64,000 nt of DNA from Desulfosudis sp034189195 (GCA_034189195.1 JAXHVI010000179.1:22389-86388), one strand, 5' to 3'. Positions 42,949-51,975 are shown, numbered from the stretch's first letter. Notes: generated by a model from the letters alone, not told the origin. Made by a program: numbers and translations.

Positions 42949-45271
42949 GTACCGATTGCTCCTCTTGGCTGATGGCGGTTTCCTCCGCCGCGGCTTCCAC
43001 GGTGATCTGGCTGCTGCGCATCCGGTTGAGATGGAGCATGGACAGGCAGCAGGCCAGGGTCGATTCCGCGCCCTGGTTGCGATTGGACCCGTCCGCGTTG
43101 AGTCCGTCGCAGCAGCCCCCGGTCTTGTGGTTATACAGGGGCGCGTTCAGATCGTTGCGGCCCAGGAACCACTCCAGGCATCGCTGGGCGTGGAAAAACC
43201 ATTTTTCATCCGTGGTTGCCTCGTAAGCCTCGTGACAGGCCTCGATCATGCCCAGCGCCTCGATGGGCTGCTGATCGAACCGCGCCTTTTCACCGCCCCG
43301 GGGGTACCAGCCGTGGTTGCCCACCGGAACAAAATGGCCCTTGGGGTCGGTCTGCACCGTCATGAGCCATTCCAGGCTTCCCAGTCCCGCCTGGAGCATC
43401 TCGTTGCGGTCCAGGTGACGGCCGCAGAGAATCAGGGCCTGGGCGATCTTGCCGTTGGCGTACGTGAGCCGGTCCTCGATCCAGGGCCATGGGTCGGAGG
43501 CATTCTGTTTGTATTTTTCAAAAAGTTTATCGGCCAGGGTTTCCCGCACACGCCGAACCTCGCTGTCACCGCTGAAGCGGGTCAGGTAGGCGTTAATCCC
43601 CCCGAGGGCAAAAGACCAGGTCCGGGGAGAGGTGAAGTCCGCCAGGGCGGGCAGCGCCTTTTCAAACACCAGCCGGGCCGCGTCCCTGATAGCGGCCGAT
43701 TCCGCCAGGGCCACCGCCTGGCCCAGTCCCCAGACCGCCCGGCCGTGGCTGTCCTCGGAACCGATTTCCTCCAGCCACCGGCGGTCATACCCCATGAAAT
43801 TGCGGAAACGGCCGGTCTCCTCGTTAAACGCGTGATGCAGAAAACTGATGTAAGTACAGGCCAGATTGGTGATAACTTCGCCATCGGTCAGCACCTCCCG
43901 GGCCATCAATACGGCGATCAGCGCCCGGGCGTTGTCATCGGTGCAATAGCCGTGGTAGCGGTTTGGCACGATATAGTTGGCGTGCTGCAGGATGCCGACG
44001 TCATCCGTAAGTCTGATGAGATGATCCAGCTTGGGCTGGGGCAGCTCACGGGGCGCCATGTCCATGGTCTTGGCGCGGAAAACCGGCCGGGGGGAACGGG
44101 CCTGCTCCGCTTTCACCTCGTTGAACAGCTCCAGGTACCGGCGCGCCACCTCTTTCCAGATCATCTCCCGGCAAAAGGTGTAAGCCCGTTTGCGCATGGC
44201 GTGGCACTCCACTTCGTGGTCGAAGAGATCAATAATTTGCTCCGCCATCGCTGTTGAATCCTTAAACGGCACCAGTCGACCGCGACCCTCGGCCAGCATC
44301 TCTTCGGCATACCAGTACGGGGTGGAGACGGTTGCCTTGCCGGTGCCCAGGGCATAGGCGAGGGTTCCGGAAACGATCTGATCCGGGTTCGGATAGGGCG
44401 ACACATATATGTCTGTCGCGCCTAAAAACTCACAGAGCTCTTCTATTTCGACAAAACGATTGTGAAAGATTATATGGTTGCCGACTCCCAATTCTCTCGC
44501 CCGGCGTTGCAGGTAAAAACGGTAAGACTCACCTTGCTCCTTTTTCACGTGAGGATGGGTTGCCCCTAAAACGATATAGACGGTTTCCGGATAACGCGTC
44601 ACTATGCTTGGAAGTGCGTCGATCACGGTTTCGATTCCCTTGCCGGGCGAGAGTAGGCCGAAAGTCATCATGACTTTACGCCCCTCGACACCGTATTGGT
44701 CTTTAAAATAATTCGGATCCCAAAGTGGAACGTCGGGAATGCCGTGATGAATATGAGCGATTTTCACTTCCGGCACCCCGTACACCTCCTGAAGAATCCC
44801 GCTCGCATGCCGGCTCATGACCACCAGGCGGTCGGAAAGCTGGGCCACGCGCCTGGCAACGGCCAGTTGGCCGGCCGACGGCGACCGAAGCACGGTATGC
44901 AGGGTGGTGACCACCGGCATGCGCAGGTTGCCGAGCAGCTCCAACACATGTGCACCGTTTTCTCCGCCGATAATGCCGAATTCGTGCTGGAGGCAAACTA
45001 CCTCCACCCGGTTCATGTTCAAAAAATCCGCGGCCAGCCGGTATTCTGCCAAAACACGCTGGTTGACCTCGAAACGCACCTGGGCCGGATACCGATACCC
45101 CTCGGGGATATCGTTCATCACCACGGCCCAGCACTCGCCGCTCGGATTTTCTTCAGCCAGGCCCGCCAGCAAATCCGTGGTGAACGTGGCGATGCCGCAC
45201 TGGCGCGGCAGATGATTGCCGATCAAGGCAATTTTATGTGGGTACGAAGGATGGTTTCCCGATTTGGTCAT
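42938..45271 (-). CDS. GT4 glycosyltransferase fused to C-terminal six-hairpin-like glycan domain
   Basis: This 777-residue two-domain protein starts at the ATG at 45271 behind AGGAG. Residues ~1-420 are a GT4 transferase (IGNHLPRQCGIATFTTDLLAG, HHGIPDVPLW, MTFGLLSPGKGIETVI, YVSPYPNPDQIVSGTLAYALG). Residues ~450-777 are helical with YHGYCTDDNARALIAVLMAR, HSRAVWGLGQAVALAE and CLEWFLGRNDL, like an alpha/alpha-barrel glycoside-processing domain. Such fusions occur in glycan clusters with GH130 enzymes. It overlaps the following transferase gene and lies 13 bases after the RSH gene. Confidence 0.82.
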   Translation of the reverse strand: MTKSGNHPSYPHKIALIGNHLPRQCGIATFTTDLLAGLAEENPSGECWAVVMNDIPEGYRYPAQVRFEVNQRVLAEYRLAADFLNMNRVEVVCLQHEFGIIGGENGAHVLELLGNLRMPVVTTLHTVLRSPSAGQLAVARRVAQLSDRLVVMSRHASGILQEVYGVPEVKIAHIHHGIPDVPLWDPNYFKDQYGVEGRKVMMTFGLLSPGKGIETVIDALPSIVTRYPETVYIVLGATHPHVKKEQGESYRFYLQRRARELGVGNHIIFHNRFVEIEELCEFLGATDIYVSPYPNPDQIVSGTLAYALGTGKATVSTPYWYAEEMLAEGRGRLVPFKDSTAMAEQIIDLFDHEVECHAMRKRAYTFCREMIWKEVARRYLELFNEVKAEQARSPRPVFRAKTMDMAPRELPQPKLDHLIRLTDDVGILQHANYIVPNRYHGYCTDDNARALIAVLMAREVLTDGEVITNLACTYISFLHHAFNEETGRFRNFMGYDRRWLEEIGSEDSHGRAVWGLGQAVALAESAAIRDAARLVFEKALPALADFTSPRTWSFALGGINAYLTRFSGDSEVRRVRETLADKLFEKYKQNASDPWPWIEDRLTYANGKIAQALILCGRHLDRNEMLQAGLGSLEWLMTVQTDPKGHFVPVGNHGWYPRGGEKARFDQQPIEALGMIEACHEAYEATTDEKWFFHAQRCLEWFLGRNDLNAPLYNHKTGGCCDGLNADGSNRNQGAESTLACCLSMLHLNRMRSSQITVEAAAEETAISQEEQSVHVQ

Positions 45272-45284
45272 TTCATTTCTCCTG

Positions 45285-46760
45285 TCACGGGTCCGTGGAC
45301 ACCCTCTTGGCTGACGATTCCCGGTCGCCGGCCTCCGCGTGAAATGGAGGCAATGCCCCTGTAACGGATAATGCGTTTTGCGCCGTGATCTCGGCAAATC
45401 GAGAACCGACCGCTGGTCTGTCCTCCGGAACCGTTATGGAATCCCCGTCCCTGAGTGCGCAATCCAAGGCGACGACGCGGCCGTTTACTTTCACCGTCGC
45501 ATCCTGGGGGACATGGACATTGATGATTTTCAGGTACTCCCGCACCGTGGCGTTTTCCGGCAGTCTGACAATCCGGCCGCCGTTGCCAAACACCACAAGG
45601 TGATCCCGGAACACCTGCCGATGCAACTGCTCGATAAACGCCTCGCTGCTGACCGATTCCCGATGCTGGCGGACGAGACCTTCCATCCATTGCGTCCGAT
45701 GATGGTTGCGTTCAGCAGCCGCAGCCTCGTTTTTATAGCGCCAATGCGCCGCCGTGCCGTGCTCGGCCTCCAGGTGCATCAATTCGGTGCGCACCTGGAA
45801 CTCGATGGCTTTGTGGGAAATCTCGCGTACCGGATAGACACAGGTGTGGAGGGATTGATAGCCATTGTCCTTGGGAAGACCGATGTAATCGTCAAAGGTG
45901 CCGGGAATCGGCTTGAAATGGGTGTGCAACAGTCCCAACACGGAGTAGCATTCCGGAACCGCTGTCACGATGACCCGCAGCCCGACCCGGTCCATGATCT
46001 CTTCCAGTGTCTTGCCGGTGCGCGTCATTTTACGACGAATCCCGTGCAGGCTCTTGGTGCGGCCCTGGACCCGGCCCTGAATGCCGCTGTTGGCCAGCAG
46101 CCGTTTAACACCGGCCAGAAGGATATCAAGGCACTTGTCGTCTTCCGACTGGATGGGCGAGACTTTTTCGCTCAGCTTTTCATAGCATTGCGGGTCCAGG
46201 ACGTGAAAACAGGCGTCCTCCAACCGACGCCGCAAATCACCCAGGCTCAAGCGGTTGGCAATGGGCACCAGCAGGTCGAGGGTCTCCCGGGCCATCCGCC
46301 GGGCTGTCGTCTCACACGTGTCGGTCGCACATTCCAAGGCCAACAGGCGAAATGTAATGTAAAGAATGGCCTTTCGGGGAATACCGTCAATAGACATCAA
46401 CAACGCATGAATGTTTTCACTTTCACGTGGCTGGTCGTCTGTCGGTATAAAAAATGAGTCCCGCAGGTCTTCAAGCGCGGTGGCCACATCCGGACCGAAA
46501 TGTTCCCGGACATGCCTGATATCGGTCAGGTTTTGCCATATAAGGGGGGCCAGGAGCGCGCCGGCGATGGTGGTCGCGTCAGCGTCCTGGTCAAAAAGCA
46601 GATTAACGGCCTTATAACCTATTGAATTTTTACCACATAATTTTCCCTGCGCAAAAACGTGCGCGCGGGTCAGCAGGTCGGCGTCAGCCGCCTGAAAAGT
46701 ACGTTGGATTTTATCAATAAACAGGCTGTCACCAGCCAATCCCAGAATATCTCGCTCCAC
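45285..46760 (-). CDS. RelA/SpoT homologue with degenerate hydrolase domain ((p)ppGpp synthetase)
   Basis: This 491-residue protein is shorter than full RelA/SpoT (~700). The N-terminal HD-like region keeps the helical scaffold but the HD metal-binding motif is replaced (AGALLAPLIWQN where HDVVEDT is expected), so ppGpp hydrolysis should be lost. The synthetase domain looks intact: GRTKSLHGIRRKM, MDRVGLRVIV, FDDYIGLPKDNGYQSLHT and EFQVRTELMHLEAEHG. A TGS domain follows (VVFGNGGRIVRLPENATVREYL) and the C-terminal ACT/zinc regions are missing. It starts at GTG 46760. It is first in the glycan cluster. Confidence 0.88.
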   Translation of the reverse strand: MERDILGLAGDSLFIDKIQRTFQAADADLLTRAHVFAQGKLCGKNSIGYKAVNLLFDQDADATTIAGALLAPLIWQNLTDIRHVREHFGPDVATALEDLRDSFFIPTDDQPRESENIHALLMSIDGIPRKAILYITFRLLALECATDTCETTARRMARETLDLLVPIANRLSLGDLRRRLEDACFHVLDPQCYEKLSEKVSPIQSEDDKCLDILLAGVKRLLANSGIQGRVQGRTKSLHGIRRKMTRTGKTLEEIMDRVGLRVIVTAVPECYSVLGLLHTHFKPIPGTFDDYIGLPKDNGYQSLHTCVYPVREISHKAIEFQVRTELMHLEAEHGTAAHWRYKNEAAAAERNHHRTQWMEGLVRQHRESVSSEAFIEQLHRQVFRDHLVVFGNGGRIVRLPENATVREYLKIINVHVPQDATVKVNGRVVALDCALRDGDSITVPEDRPAVGSRFAEITAQNALSVTGALPPFHAEAGDRESSAKRVSTDP

Positions 46761-46832
46761 TTGCCCGAAATTCCCAGAATCAACAAAATGTCAACATATC
46801 TATTGGGGTTGCGTCGGCTTATAATGCCTCCT

Positions 46833-47033
46833 TTACAGGTCGCCGGGCAACAACAGCCTTCCCCGATCGATCATCCTGTCGCAATAGGTTTCGACACATT
46901 TCAATGCCATCTTGGATGGTAAAAAACGCCCGTTTTCCCACCGGTTGACGGTGGCGTAACTCACCCCGATCTCCCTTGCAAAATCCTCCTGGCTAAGGTC
47001 GAGCTGAACCCGGACCTCCTTGATAAGTATCAC
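46833..47033 (-). CDS. Small XRE-type helix-turn-helix regulator
   Basis: This 66-residue protein is almost entirely a lambda-repressor-like HTH: VRVQLDLSQEDFAREIGV, then SYATVNRWENGRFLPSKMAL. The start appears to be GTG at 47033; the only alternative upstream region is closed by an in-frame stop. It lies 72 bases before the RSH gene in the same direction and is a candidate regulator of the whole minus-strand glycan operon. Confidence 0.7.
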   Translation of the reverse strand: MILIKEVRVQLDLSQEDFAREIGVSYATVNRWENGRFLPSKMALKCVETYCDRMIDRGRLLLPGDL

Positions 47034-47133
47034 GAAATCGTACTTGTTTGATCCACAAGGCCGATCCTCCCGTCACCTGATCACCCTGTCAGCAGGAAAT
47101 AATTCCATTATAAAATAATATGTAAAATGACAG

Positions 47134-47325
47134 GTGCAAGACGAAGTCCAACATTTTTTGAAAAAATCAGATCTGAGGGCGGACATGCGCCTGCCTTTTG
47201 TGTATCAGCTGATCAAGACGTGTGCTGTCTTTACGCAGATCCCATCGGCTTTGCATCTTATGGAAGACAAAGCACTGGCCGAAAGGATCGACCGACAGCT
47301 TTTGGAACTGCTGGAGAGTGCATGA
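47134..47325 (+). other. Open frame of uncertain status, possibly a gene remnant
   Basis: The frame reads DEVQHFLKKSDLRADMRLPF, then CAVFTQIPSALHLMEDKALA, then ERIDRQLLELLESA. The charged/hydrophobic pattern looks protein-like, but no ribosome binding site or family is recognised. It lies antisense to the disrupted end of the methyltransferase fragment on the other strand, so at least one of the two is a relic. Confidence 0.25.
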
Positions 47326-47349
47326 CCGGGACGTCTGTCATGGATAAAT

Positions 47350-47522
47350 GGGATGACGGAAAAATATCCCATGCCGGATCCCACATCCACGGCGGTCATG
47401 CCTGGCTTCAGATACGCTGGAAACAGGACGCGCGGATTATGAAAAAGCCGGCGCAACGGGTTGTCGAAAAAACAGGCCGTCCACCAGGGGCACAGGTGAA
47501 TAAACTGGGCGTCAGTGCTCAA
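47350..47522 (-). pseudogene. N-terminal fragment of a SAM-dependent methyltransferase
   Basis: The frame from 47522 reads HLCPWWTACFFDNPLRRLFH and then KPGMTAVDVGSGMGYFS. That is the N-terminal helix and AdoMet motif I of a class I methyltransferase often seen in Desulfobacterota. After MGYFS the sequence no longer resembles the family (Ser- and Arg-rich), so only about 57 codons remain. The break coincides with the unrelated open frame on the opposite strand. Confidence 0.6.
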
Positions 47523-47569
47523 TAGTGCCTCCTTCAGCGATGGTATATATCATCGTCCTTGTCTGTTTT

Positions 47570-47655
47570 CTTACTCTTGCTCGTACTCTTACGCTTAATC
47601 CCTTGTCAGCTGTTACTCGATTAAGATTAAGAGTAAGAGTAAGAGTAAGAGTAAA
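47570..47655. repeat. AGAGTA microsatellite with inverted partner
   Basis: The right arm (about 47619-47654) is GATTAAGATTAAGAGTAAG continuing as tandem AGAGTA units. The left arm (about 47570-47600) is the complementary CTTACTCTTGCTCGTACTC and so on to CTTAATC. The arms can pair over roughly 30 bases around a 20-base loop. The right arm is a clean hexanucleotide repeat, the left arm is degenerate. Confidence 0.7.
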
Positions 47656-47685
47656 AAGAAGGGCCGGTACAGTCGGGGCCGTAAC

Positions 47686-48291
47686 TTACCCGATCATCTC
47701 CTCAATCCGGGCCTGCAACTCCCGGTCAAACCCCCAGAACATGTGGTCTGCCCCCTGGACCACGGAAAGCCGGGCGGTTTTGTTCCAGCCGGGCACCAGC
47801 TTCCCTACCGGGCCCGGACCGGCCAGTTCATCTTCCTCGCCCACCACCACCCCGACCAGTTGCGGAATTGATGCCACATCGTCAAACGACACAAAATTGA
47901 CCGGCGGGGCCACCAGAATAATATGGTCCACGCCTGCCAGGCCTGCCGCGCACAGGGCGATCACCCAGGCGCCGAACGAATACCCGGAAAGAGCCACCGG
48001 CGAAAATCCCCGCTCTTTCATCCAGGCCACGACCGCGGCCACGTCCTCCTGTTCGCCTTCGCCGTCATCATGCCGCCCGGTGCTGGCGCCGGTGCCGCGA
48101 AAATCAAACCGCAACACGGCATACCCTTTTTCCCGGTAGGCACGGGCAATGGTTTCCACCACCGGATTGTACATGTTGCCGCCGTACAGGGGATGAGGGT
48201 GGGTGATGACCACGCCTTTTTTGCCGTGCCCTGCGTCAAACAGGCCGGACAGGATGATGTCGCCGCATGGGATGGATACTTTTTGTTCCAA
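47686..48291 (-). CDS. Alpha/beta hydrolase (dienelactone hydrolase/YqiA-like)
   Basis: This 201-residue hydrolase contains VVITHPHPLYGGNMYNPVV, VLRFDFRGTGASTGRHDDG, and the nucleophile elbow ALSGYSFGAWVI (GYSFG). Further on are the late acidic region VVVGEEDELAGP and the His motif QGADHMFWG. That gives a complete Ser/Asp/His triad. The likely start is TTG 48291, because GGAGAAACAG lies directly upstream and no ATG fits. Homologues hydrolyse esters or assist serine-hydrolase metabolism; the substrate is unknown. Confidence 0.85.
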   Translation of the reverse strand: MEQKVSIPCGDIILSGLFDAGHGKKGVVITHPHPLYGGNMYNPVVETIARAYREKGYAVLRFDFRGTGASTGRHDDGEGEQEDVAAVVAWMKERGFSPVALSGYSFGAWVIALCAAGLAGVDHIILVAPPVNFVSFDDVASIPQLVGVVVGEEDELAGPGPVGKLVPGWNKTARLSVVQGADHMFWGFDRELQARIEEMIG

Positions 48292-48337
48292 CTGTTTCTC
48301 CGGTATTCAGGACCTTTAAATTGCGGTTTTATTTTCC

Positions 48338-48370
48338 CACCGCAAAGGCGCAAGGTACGCAAAGAGTTAA
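48338..48370. repeat. Short GCAAAG-type intergenic repeat
   Basis: CCACCGCAAAGGCGCAAGG followed by ACGCAAAGAGTTAAAC resembles the reverse-orientation half of the element at 27405-27540. It lies between two minus-strand genes and is too short to code. Confidence 0.4.
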
Positions 48371-48379
48371 ACTTTTCTT

Positions 48380-48745
48380 TTACAGTTGCACAGCAAGTTT
48401 AGCCCGTGTCCATCCATAACTTACCGATTTTTTGGCAAATATGGCGCCCTTTTTTTCCATTGCAGAGAGCCGGCCGGCGACCTCGTCCAATGTCATTCCC
48501 AATATTTCGCCGGCTTTGTTGAAAATTGCATCCGCTGTTTCAAATTGCCAGCATTCCATGTGCATTGCCAGCCGGGCCTCGTCAATGCTGAACATGGCTT
48601 TGAGGATCCGTCGTTCCACCCCGGAAAATGTGGCCGGGTAACCCACCGGCTGTTTATCCAGGTGTTTCTGAAGGGCTTTATAAGTTTTCTCCCATTTCCG
48701 CAATTCAACCAGTTTGTCTTTTAGTGAGAGTGCCGTCTGCTTCAT
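48380..48745 (-). CDS. Protein resembling the N-terminal module of Desulfobacterota 4Fe-4S proteins
   Basis: This 121-residue protein begins LKDKLVELRKWEKTYKALQK. It contains KQPVGYPATFSGVERRILKA and MFSIDEARLAMHM, then a winged-helix-like GMTLDEVAGRLSAMEKKGAIF. These match the N-terminal regulatory-like domain that precedes ferredoxin clusters in longer proteins of sulfate reducers, from memory of that family. Here it stops right after the domain and has no cluster cysteines. It is either a stand-alone form or a truncation. The ATG at 48745 follows GGAGG. Confidence 0.6.
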   Translation of the reverse strand: MKQTALSLKDKLVELRKWEKTYKALQKHLDKQPVGYPATFSGVERRILKAMFSIDEARLAMHMECWQFETADAIFNKAGEILGMTLDEVAGRLSAMEKKGAIFAKKSVSYGWTRAKLAVQL

Positions 48746-49027
48746 GCCGCCTCCTGTTTTTGCGTAAATTGAGGATTGAAAGGCTGCTTTATGAAAAGTG
48801 GTAAGTTGTAGTTTGCACTTATGGTGTCGTTCTGTAAAGTTAAATATTTTTCATGCGACATGTAAATTTTCAGAAAAAAGCGGTTTTTCTTCTGTGTGTT
48901 TTTTAAATCCGCAGGCCGTTGGTACGGCCGGGTCGGGCGCGTCAACCAGAAATCCATAACCGGGACTGTTTTGTCTACAGGCCCTTTTCTGTTGAGGGAA
49001 CCCGGGGATTGTGGCATACACTTACCC

Positions 49028-49726
49028 ATGAATCCTTCTGTTTCCATTGTGCTTCCCGCTTACAACGAAGAGGTCCTGATCGGCCCCATGCTGGATCATG
49101 TGACCGGTGTCATGGCCACCAACGGGTTCGATTACGAGATCCTGGTGGTGGACGACGGCAGCACCGACCGGACCGCGGCCATTGTGCAAAATCAGGCGGC
49201 CCAAAATTCCCGTATTCAGCTGATCCGGCATGAACAGAACCGGGGGTCCGGGGCCGCCATGCTCACGGGGTTTGCCGCCGCGCAAAAGGAGCTGGTGTTT
49301 CTCACCGACGCGGACATGCAGTTTGACGTGGAAGAAATCAGGTCTCTTCTGGCCGTGATGGACCGGGCCGACATTGCCGCCGGTTACAGATATCCCCGGC
49401 GGGACCCTTTTGTTCGCAGTTTGTATGCCCAGGGATGGCATATGCTGATAACCCTGTTTTTTGGAAAAAGCGCCCGGGACATCAACTGCGCCTTCAAACT
49501 GTTGCGCAAGGCCGTGATCGACGCCCTGAAAAACGACATCAGAAGCCAGGGCGCCATGTTCAGCGCCGAGTTTTTGATCCGGGCCCGGCGGGCCGGGTTT
49601 GCAATTGTGAATGTGCCGGTGCGCGGCCACCGGCCCAGAACCGCCGGCAAAGCCACGGGCGCCCATCCGGCGGTGATTGCAAAAAGCATGGTGGAGCTGG
49701 TCCGGTTGCTGCGGGACATTCATTGA
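49028..49726 (+). CDS. GT2-family glycosyltransferase
   Basis: This 232-residue enzyme of the dolichyl-phosphate-mannose-synthase-like branch starts NPSVSIVLPAYNEEVLIGPM. It carries ILVVDDGSTDRT (first Asp), the metal DxD motif FLTDADMQFD and the acceptor region SARDINCAFKLLRKAV. It lacks a C-terminal membrane domain, so it probably transfers a sugar to a lipid-phosphate carrier at the membrane face. The ATG at 49028 has only a weak ribosome binding site. Confidence 0.88.
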   Translation: MNPSVSIVLPAYNEEVLIGPMLDHVTGVMATNGFDYEILVVDDGSTDRTAAIVQNQAAQNSRIQLIRHEQNRGSGAAMLTGFAAAQKELVFLTDADMQFDVEEIRSLLAVMDRADIAAGYRYPRRDPFVRSLYAQGWHMLITLFFGKSARDINCAFKLLRKAVIDALKNDIRSQGAMFSAEFLIRARRAGFAIVNVPVRGHRPRTAGKATGAHPAVIAKSMVELVRLLRDIH

Positions 49727-49832
49727 GCCGGGTTAGCCGGAGATGCTCAGGCAGTCAGTGAAAAGCCAAAAGAGGAAAAAAGCGGGCCCACAGCCAGGGC
49801 CGGGAGATACGCTTTTATGCGGGTCGTTGTGT

Positions 49833-50357
49833 TCATGCCGGCCGGCCGGAGCGTTTTTGCAGAAGGGAGACAATGGTGTCGGCCACCCGGGCCGGAGAAA
49901 GGCCGTCGGTGACAATCTCATGATGGGCCGAGGCCCGGTAAAGAGGAATTCGCCGGGCCAGCACCTCGGCCACCTCGTCGGTAAAACTTTTGCCCCCTGT
50001 CAGGGAAGGCCGCTGGGTGTCGGTGTGAATACGGGACACAATGGTATCCACGGAAGCGGTAAGCCAGAAGACCTCTCCGTTTTTTTGGAGGGCCGCCATG
50101 TTTCCCGGACGTTCGATCACACCGCCGCCGGTGTCGATGATCAGGTTATCCCGGCCGGCCAGTTCAAGGACCAGGGCCGATTCTGCGTCCCGAAACCCCG
50201 GCCATCCCTGTTTTTCCACGATTTCCGGGATGGAACACCCGGCCCGTCTGACGATTTCGGCGTCCATGCCGATACAGGGCATGGAAAGCCGTTGGGAGAG
50301 CATGGCACCCACTTCGCTTTTGCCGGTGCCCCGGTAGCCGATCAGTACAATGTTCAT
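49833..50357 (-). CDS. aroK: Shikimate kinase
   Basis: This 174-residue kinase phosphorylates shikimate in aromatic amino-acid synthesis. Walker A is LIGYRGTGKSEVG, the shikimate-binding GMDAEIV and FRDAES segments follow (Asp and Arg ligands), and IIDTGGGVI is the conserved Gly-rich strand. The lid region is RPSLTG and the C-terminal Arg motif RIPLYRASA. It overlaps aroE by 4 bases, so the two consecutive pathway enzymes are translationally coupled. Confidence 0.95.
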   Translation of the reverse strand: MNIVLIGYRGTGKSEVGAMLSQRLSMPCIGMDAEIVRRAGCSIPEIVEKQGWPGFRDAESALVLELAGRDNLIIDTGGGVIERPGNMAALQKNGEVFWLTASVDTIVSRIHTDTQRPSLTGGKSFTDEVAEVLARRIPLYRASAHHEIVTDGLSPARVADTIVSLLQKRSGRPA

Positions 50358-51214
50358 GACTTCAGATGCTCCATGACCACCCGGCGCATCACCTCCACCG
50401 GCCCGGTTGCGCCGGTGAACCGTTCAAACTGGAGCACGGCCTGGTTCACAAACAGCTCCACCCCGGAGACGGTTTTCAGGCCAAAGGCAGCGGCATCGGC
50501 CAGCAGTTTTGTTTCCAGGGGGTTGTAAACCACGTCAAACACCGCCTGGCCGGTCCGGAACAGGTCGGGCGGCACCAGGGAGGCATCGGTTTTGGGATGC
50601 ATGCCAACGGGGGTGCAGTGAATCACGATATCGGCCCGGGCCATGGCATGGGCCAGGGCTTTATTCTCAAAGCCTGTGGCGGTGATGGCGGCGGACGTTC
50701 CGTTTTTCAGGTCCGATGAAAGCTGTTCCCGCAGGGCACTGTCAATGTCCAGCAGCACGAGTTCGGCAATGCCGGCCTGCCACGCCAGGGTAAAGGCAAT
50801 GGCCCGGGCCACGCCGCCGGCCCCCAGCATCAGCACGGTTTTGCCGGCCATGCTCACCCCGGCGTTTTCCAGTGCCTTTAACGCGCCGGGGCCGTCGGTG
50901 TTAGAACCGGTCAGCCGGCCCTTTTCATTGATCACGGTGTTGATGGCGCCCATGGCCCGGTCCAGGTCCTCGATCTCATCCACATGGTCGATGGCCTCGA
51001 TTTTGTGGGGAATGGTGATGCTCATGCCCCGGAAGTTTTCAAGTGCCCGCATGCCGGCCAGGGCCGTGCCCACATCCTTCACTCGAAAGGCGACATAGAT
51101 AAAATTAAGGTTCCGGGCGGCAAAGGCGGCGTTGTGAATGGCCGGGGAGAGGCTGTGTTCCACCGGGTTGCCGATGACCGCGCAGAGCCGGGTTGCCGTG
51201 TCAACAGAGTGCAT
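50354..51214 (-). CDS. aroE: Shikimate dehydrogenase
   Basis: This 286-residue NADPH-dependent reductase converts 3-dehydroshikimate to shikimate. It shows the substrate domain VIGNPVEHSLSPAIHNAAF, SITIPHKIEAIDHVD with the catalytic Lys, and INTVINEKGRLTGSNTDG with the catalytic Asp. The nucleotide loop LMLGAGGVARAIAF and the C-terminal GVELFVNQAVLQFE are also present. It precedes aroK in the same operon. The start at 51214 is an ATG. Confidence 0.95.
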   Translation of the reverse strand: MHSVDTATRLCAVIGNPVEHSLSPAIHNAAFAARNLNFIYVAFRVKDVGTALAGMRALENFRGMSITIPHKIEAIDHVDEIEDLDRAMGAINTVINEKGRLTGSNTDGPGALKALENAGVSMAGKTVLMLGAGGVARAIAFTLAWQAGIAELVLLDIDSALREQLSSDLKNGTSAAITATGFENKALAHAMARADIVIHCTPVGMHPKTDASLVPPDLFRTGQAVFDVVYNPLETKLLADAAAFGLKTVSGVELFVNQAVLQFERFTGATGPVEVMRRVVMEHLKS

Positions 51215-51270
51215 GTTTACCTCGTGTGCTGGTTGCCGGTTTTTTCATGGAGAGGCGTGTCGTTGTATGA

Positions 51271-51975
51271 TCAGGCGGATTGTCCTGTCGGAAAAAAATC
51301 TTTTAATGTGGGGGTAAACAGGTACATCAGGCAGTTTTTCACCCACTTGCGAAAATCCGGGCCGTTGTGGTCCATGCTGAGCACCTGGCAGTGGTAGTGG
51401 GCCGCGCCCACAAAGTTGATCAGCAGATTGAGCACGCCGTAGAACCACACCACGGTGTCGTTTATGTTTTTTTCCATGCACAGTTCACCGACAAGAATAT
51501 CACTGCCGACAAACACATACTTTGTAAAATGGTCAAAGGCCCGTGTTGTCTCTTCCGAATCGGCCTCTCCCGCGTTTTTCATCAGAATGCGCAGCACGTC
51601 CGGATGTTTGAAAAAATGGTCCAGTGCCCGGTCGAGAAACAGGGAAAAGCCATCCTCCGGCGACATGACCGAGAGTCCCTCGAGCCACGAGATGAAATTG
51701 TCCAGCAGTTCCTGGCTCACCTGGGCCACCACGGCGCCGAACAGTTCGGACTTGGTGAAGTAGTGGTTGATCAGGGAGAAATGAAAACCTCCCTCGGCGG
51801 CAATGGTTCGGATGCTGGCCTTGTGGTAGGGGTGCCGGACAAATACCTTGCGGGCCGCGGCAACAATCATCTCACGGGTGGCATCGCTTTTGGGCGTTGA
51901 CTCCGGAAGCTGGCCCGGCCTTTTTGCCGTTGTTCGCGGCGTGCTTTCTTTTTGAGGTTTCATGAGACGGATCAT
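51271..51975 (-). CDS. TetR-family transcriptional regulator
   Basis: This ~234-residue repressor has an N-terminal HTH in SDATREMIVAAARKVFVRHP, then KASIRTIAAEGGFHFSLINH and YFTKSELF, followed by an all-helical ligand-binding domain. I use the ATG at 51975; one at 51963 is equally possible, and longer forms would include unlikely hydrophobic sequence. It is divergent from the SCP2-like gene at 52161, and a 16-base palindrome in the shared region (52104-52119) is its likely operator. Confidence 0.85.
   Translation of the reverse strand: MIRLMKPQKESTPRTTAKRPGQLPESTPKSDATREMIVAAARKVFVRHPYHKASIRTIAAEGGFHFSLINHYFTKSELFGAVVAQVSQELLDNFISWLEGLSVMSPEDGFSLFLDRALDHFFKHPDVLRILMKNAGEADSEETTRAFDHFTKYVFVGSDILVGELCMEKNINDTVVWFYGVLNLLINFVGAAHYHCQVLSMDHNGPDFRKWVKNCLMYLFTPTLKDFFPTGQSA

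Noticed and set aside
47619..47654. AGAGTA tandem units considered as CRISPR
   Set aside because: Units are six bases with no spacers and no cas genes in the window.
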